Assembly: GCA_937875615.1 (NCBI GenBank)
Contig: CALNBU010000817.1
Span: forward strand, 1-6,244
Direction of reading: 5' to 3'
DNA length: 6,244 bases
Source: an uncultured Archangium sp.
GTDB lineage: Bacteria > Myxococcota > Myxococcia > Myxococcales > Myxococcaceae
Position 1 is the first letter of the stretch. Each line of letters opens with the position of its first letter. Made by a program: the position numbers and the translations under genes. Of the stretch, positions 5,943 to 6,244 are shown in pieces. The notes under the pieces are model-generated. The model saw nothing but the letters and a program-made list of their open reading frames with translations, was not told the DNA's origin and made no database searches.

Positions 5943-6244
5943 TCATCGCCGCGCGGCGCGCTGGAGCCGGTCGCGCACGGCGAGGCCCAGCCCGGACTCC
6001 GGCGGAGGCACCGCGAAGATGACGTCGGCCACGGCGTCGGCCTCGCGCAGCGTGGCGTAGAGCGCGCGGGCGAAGCCGGCGACATCGTCGGGCACCGACA
6101 GCTTCCGGACGCCCGCCGGCACGGGCACCGAGTCGCCCGCCACCACCACCAGCCGCTGCCGGTGAAATCGACATCTCCCTGCTCCGTACACTGAGCCAGG
6201 AAGTCGCCTTCGGTGCCCGTACGCCTGAAGATGCTGGGCAGTAC
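5943..6244 (-). CDS. Sua5/YrdC-type threonylcarbamoyl-AMP synthase, C-terminal part (partial, possibly disrupted)
   Basis: Minus-strand gene running in from the right edge and ending with TGA at 5945-5943. The segment from about 6161 down resembles the C-terminal Sua5 domain of L-threonylcarbamoyladenylate synthases, which supply the t6A tRNA modification: RLVVVAGDS, then FARALYATLREADA, and finally PPPESGLGLAVRDRLQRAA, the usual end block. The catalytic YrdC domain would lie upstream, outside the window. The frame stays open to the edge, but the sequence before about 6161 lacks the HYAP-type linker expected before RLVVV and its third-position GC falls to about half, against nearly all in the conserved part. 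So 6162-6244 may be a frameshifted, rearranged or chimeric end. A GTG at 6191 exists but has no RBS and would leave an orphan domain. Confidence 0.65.
   Translation of the reverse strand, partial: TAQHLQAYGHRRRLPGSVYGAGRCRFHRQRLVVVAGDSVPVPAGVRKLSVPDDVAGFARALYATLREADAVADVIFAVPPPESGLGLAVRDRLQRAARR
6161..6244. other. Compositionally different right-edge segment, unassigned
   Basis: This 84-bp end is about 60% GC by count (50 of 84), against clearly richer DNA just before it. On the plus strand one frame reads a plausible peptide, GEIDISLLRTLSQEV and onward, open to the edge. On the minus strand another frame (not the Sua5 one) reads GTEGDFLAQCTEQGDVDFTG. Neither can be assigned to a family from so few residues. 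It may be the real upstream part of the Sua5 gene after a frameshift, a neighbouring gene, or an assembly join. Confidence 0.35.

Overview
The window is a gene-dense, high-GC stretch with strong G/C preference at third codon positions, GTG/TTG starts and almost no intergenic space. The style fits a soil delta-proteobacterium of the Myxococcota: a TTG-started lipoprotein, a DNDGDG calcium-loop motif in a secreted protein, and orphan LuxR-type HTH proteins. The taxon is an inference from style, not from a marker gene.

Layout. (1) Positions 1-663 hold two tandem, overlapping genes for small LuxR-type helix-turn-helix proteins; the first is cut by the window's left edge. They share an FE..DGRR.LV strand followed about 20 residues later by the HTH, so they look like a tandem duplication. 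(2) An 81-bp gap (664-744) contains a perfect 14-bp palindrome and is the only real intergenic space. (3) Positions 745-5935 form one tightly packed plus-strand array: a lipoprotein related to C45/acyltransferase-type Ntn hydrolases but carrying an inserted Ig-like/Ca-loop region and apparently lacking the catalytic Cys; an outer-membrane beta-barrel protein; a type II NADH:quinone oxidoreductase; a YchJ-like protein with SEC-C zinc motifs at both ends; and a GNAT acetyltransferase. Junctions are GTGA overlaps, an 8-bp overlap or a 23-bp gap, so co-transcription and translational coupling are likely. (4) A convergent minus-strand gene begins 7 bp beyond the array. It encodes the C-terminal domain of a Sua5/YrdC-type threonylcarbamoyl-AMP synthase. 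Its recognisable homology fades near 6160, where base composition also drops.

How the genes work together. The lipoprotein and the barrel protein are translationally coupled and both predicted for the outer membrane, so they may form a small envelope system that binds or processes an amide or acyl substrate. The downstream genes are housekeeping or accessory (respiratory NADH oxidation, a zinc-motif protein, an acetyltransferase) and have no obvious functional tie to that pair. The HTH pair just upstream could control the array, but nothing in the sequence proves it.

The most unusual items are the altered, domain-inserted C45-like lipoprotein with its barrel partner, and the abrupt change at the right edge.
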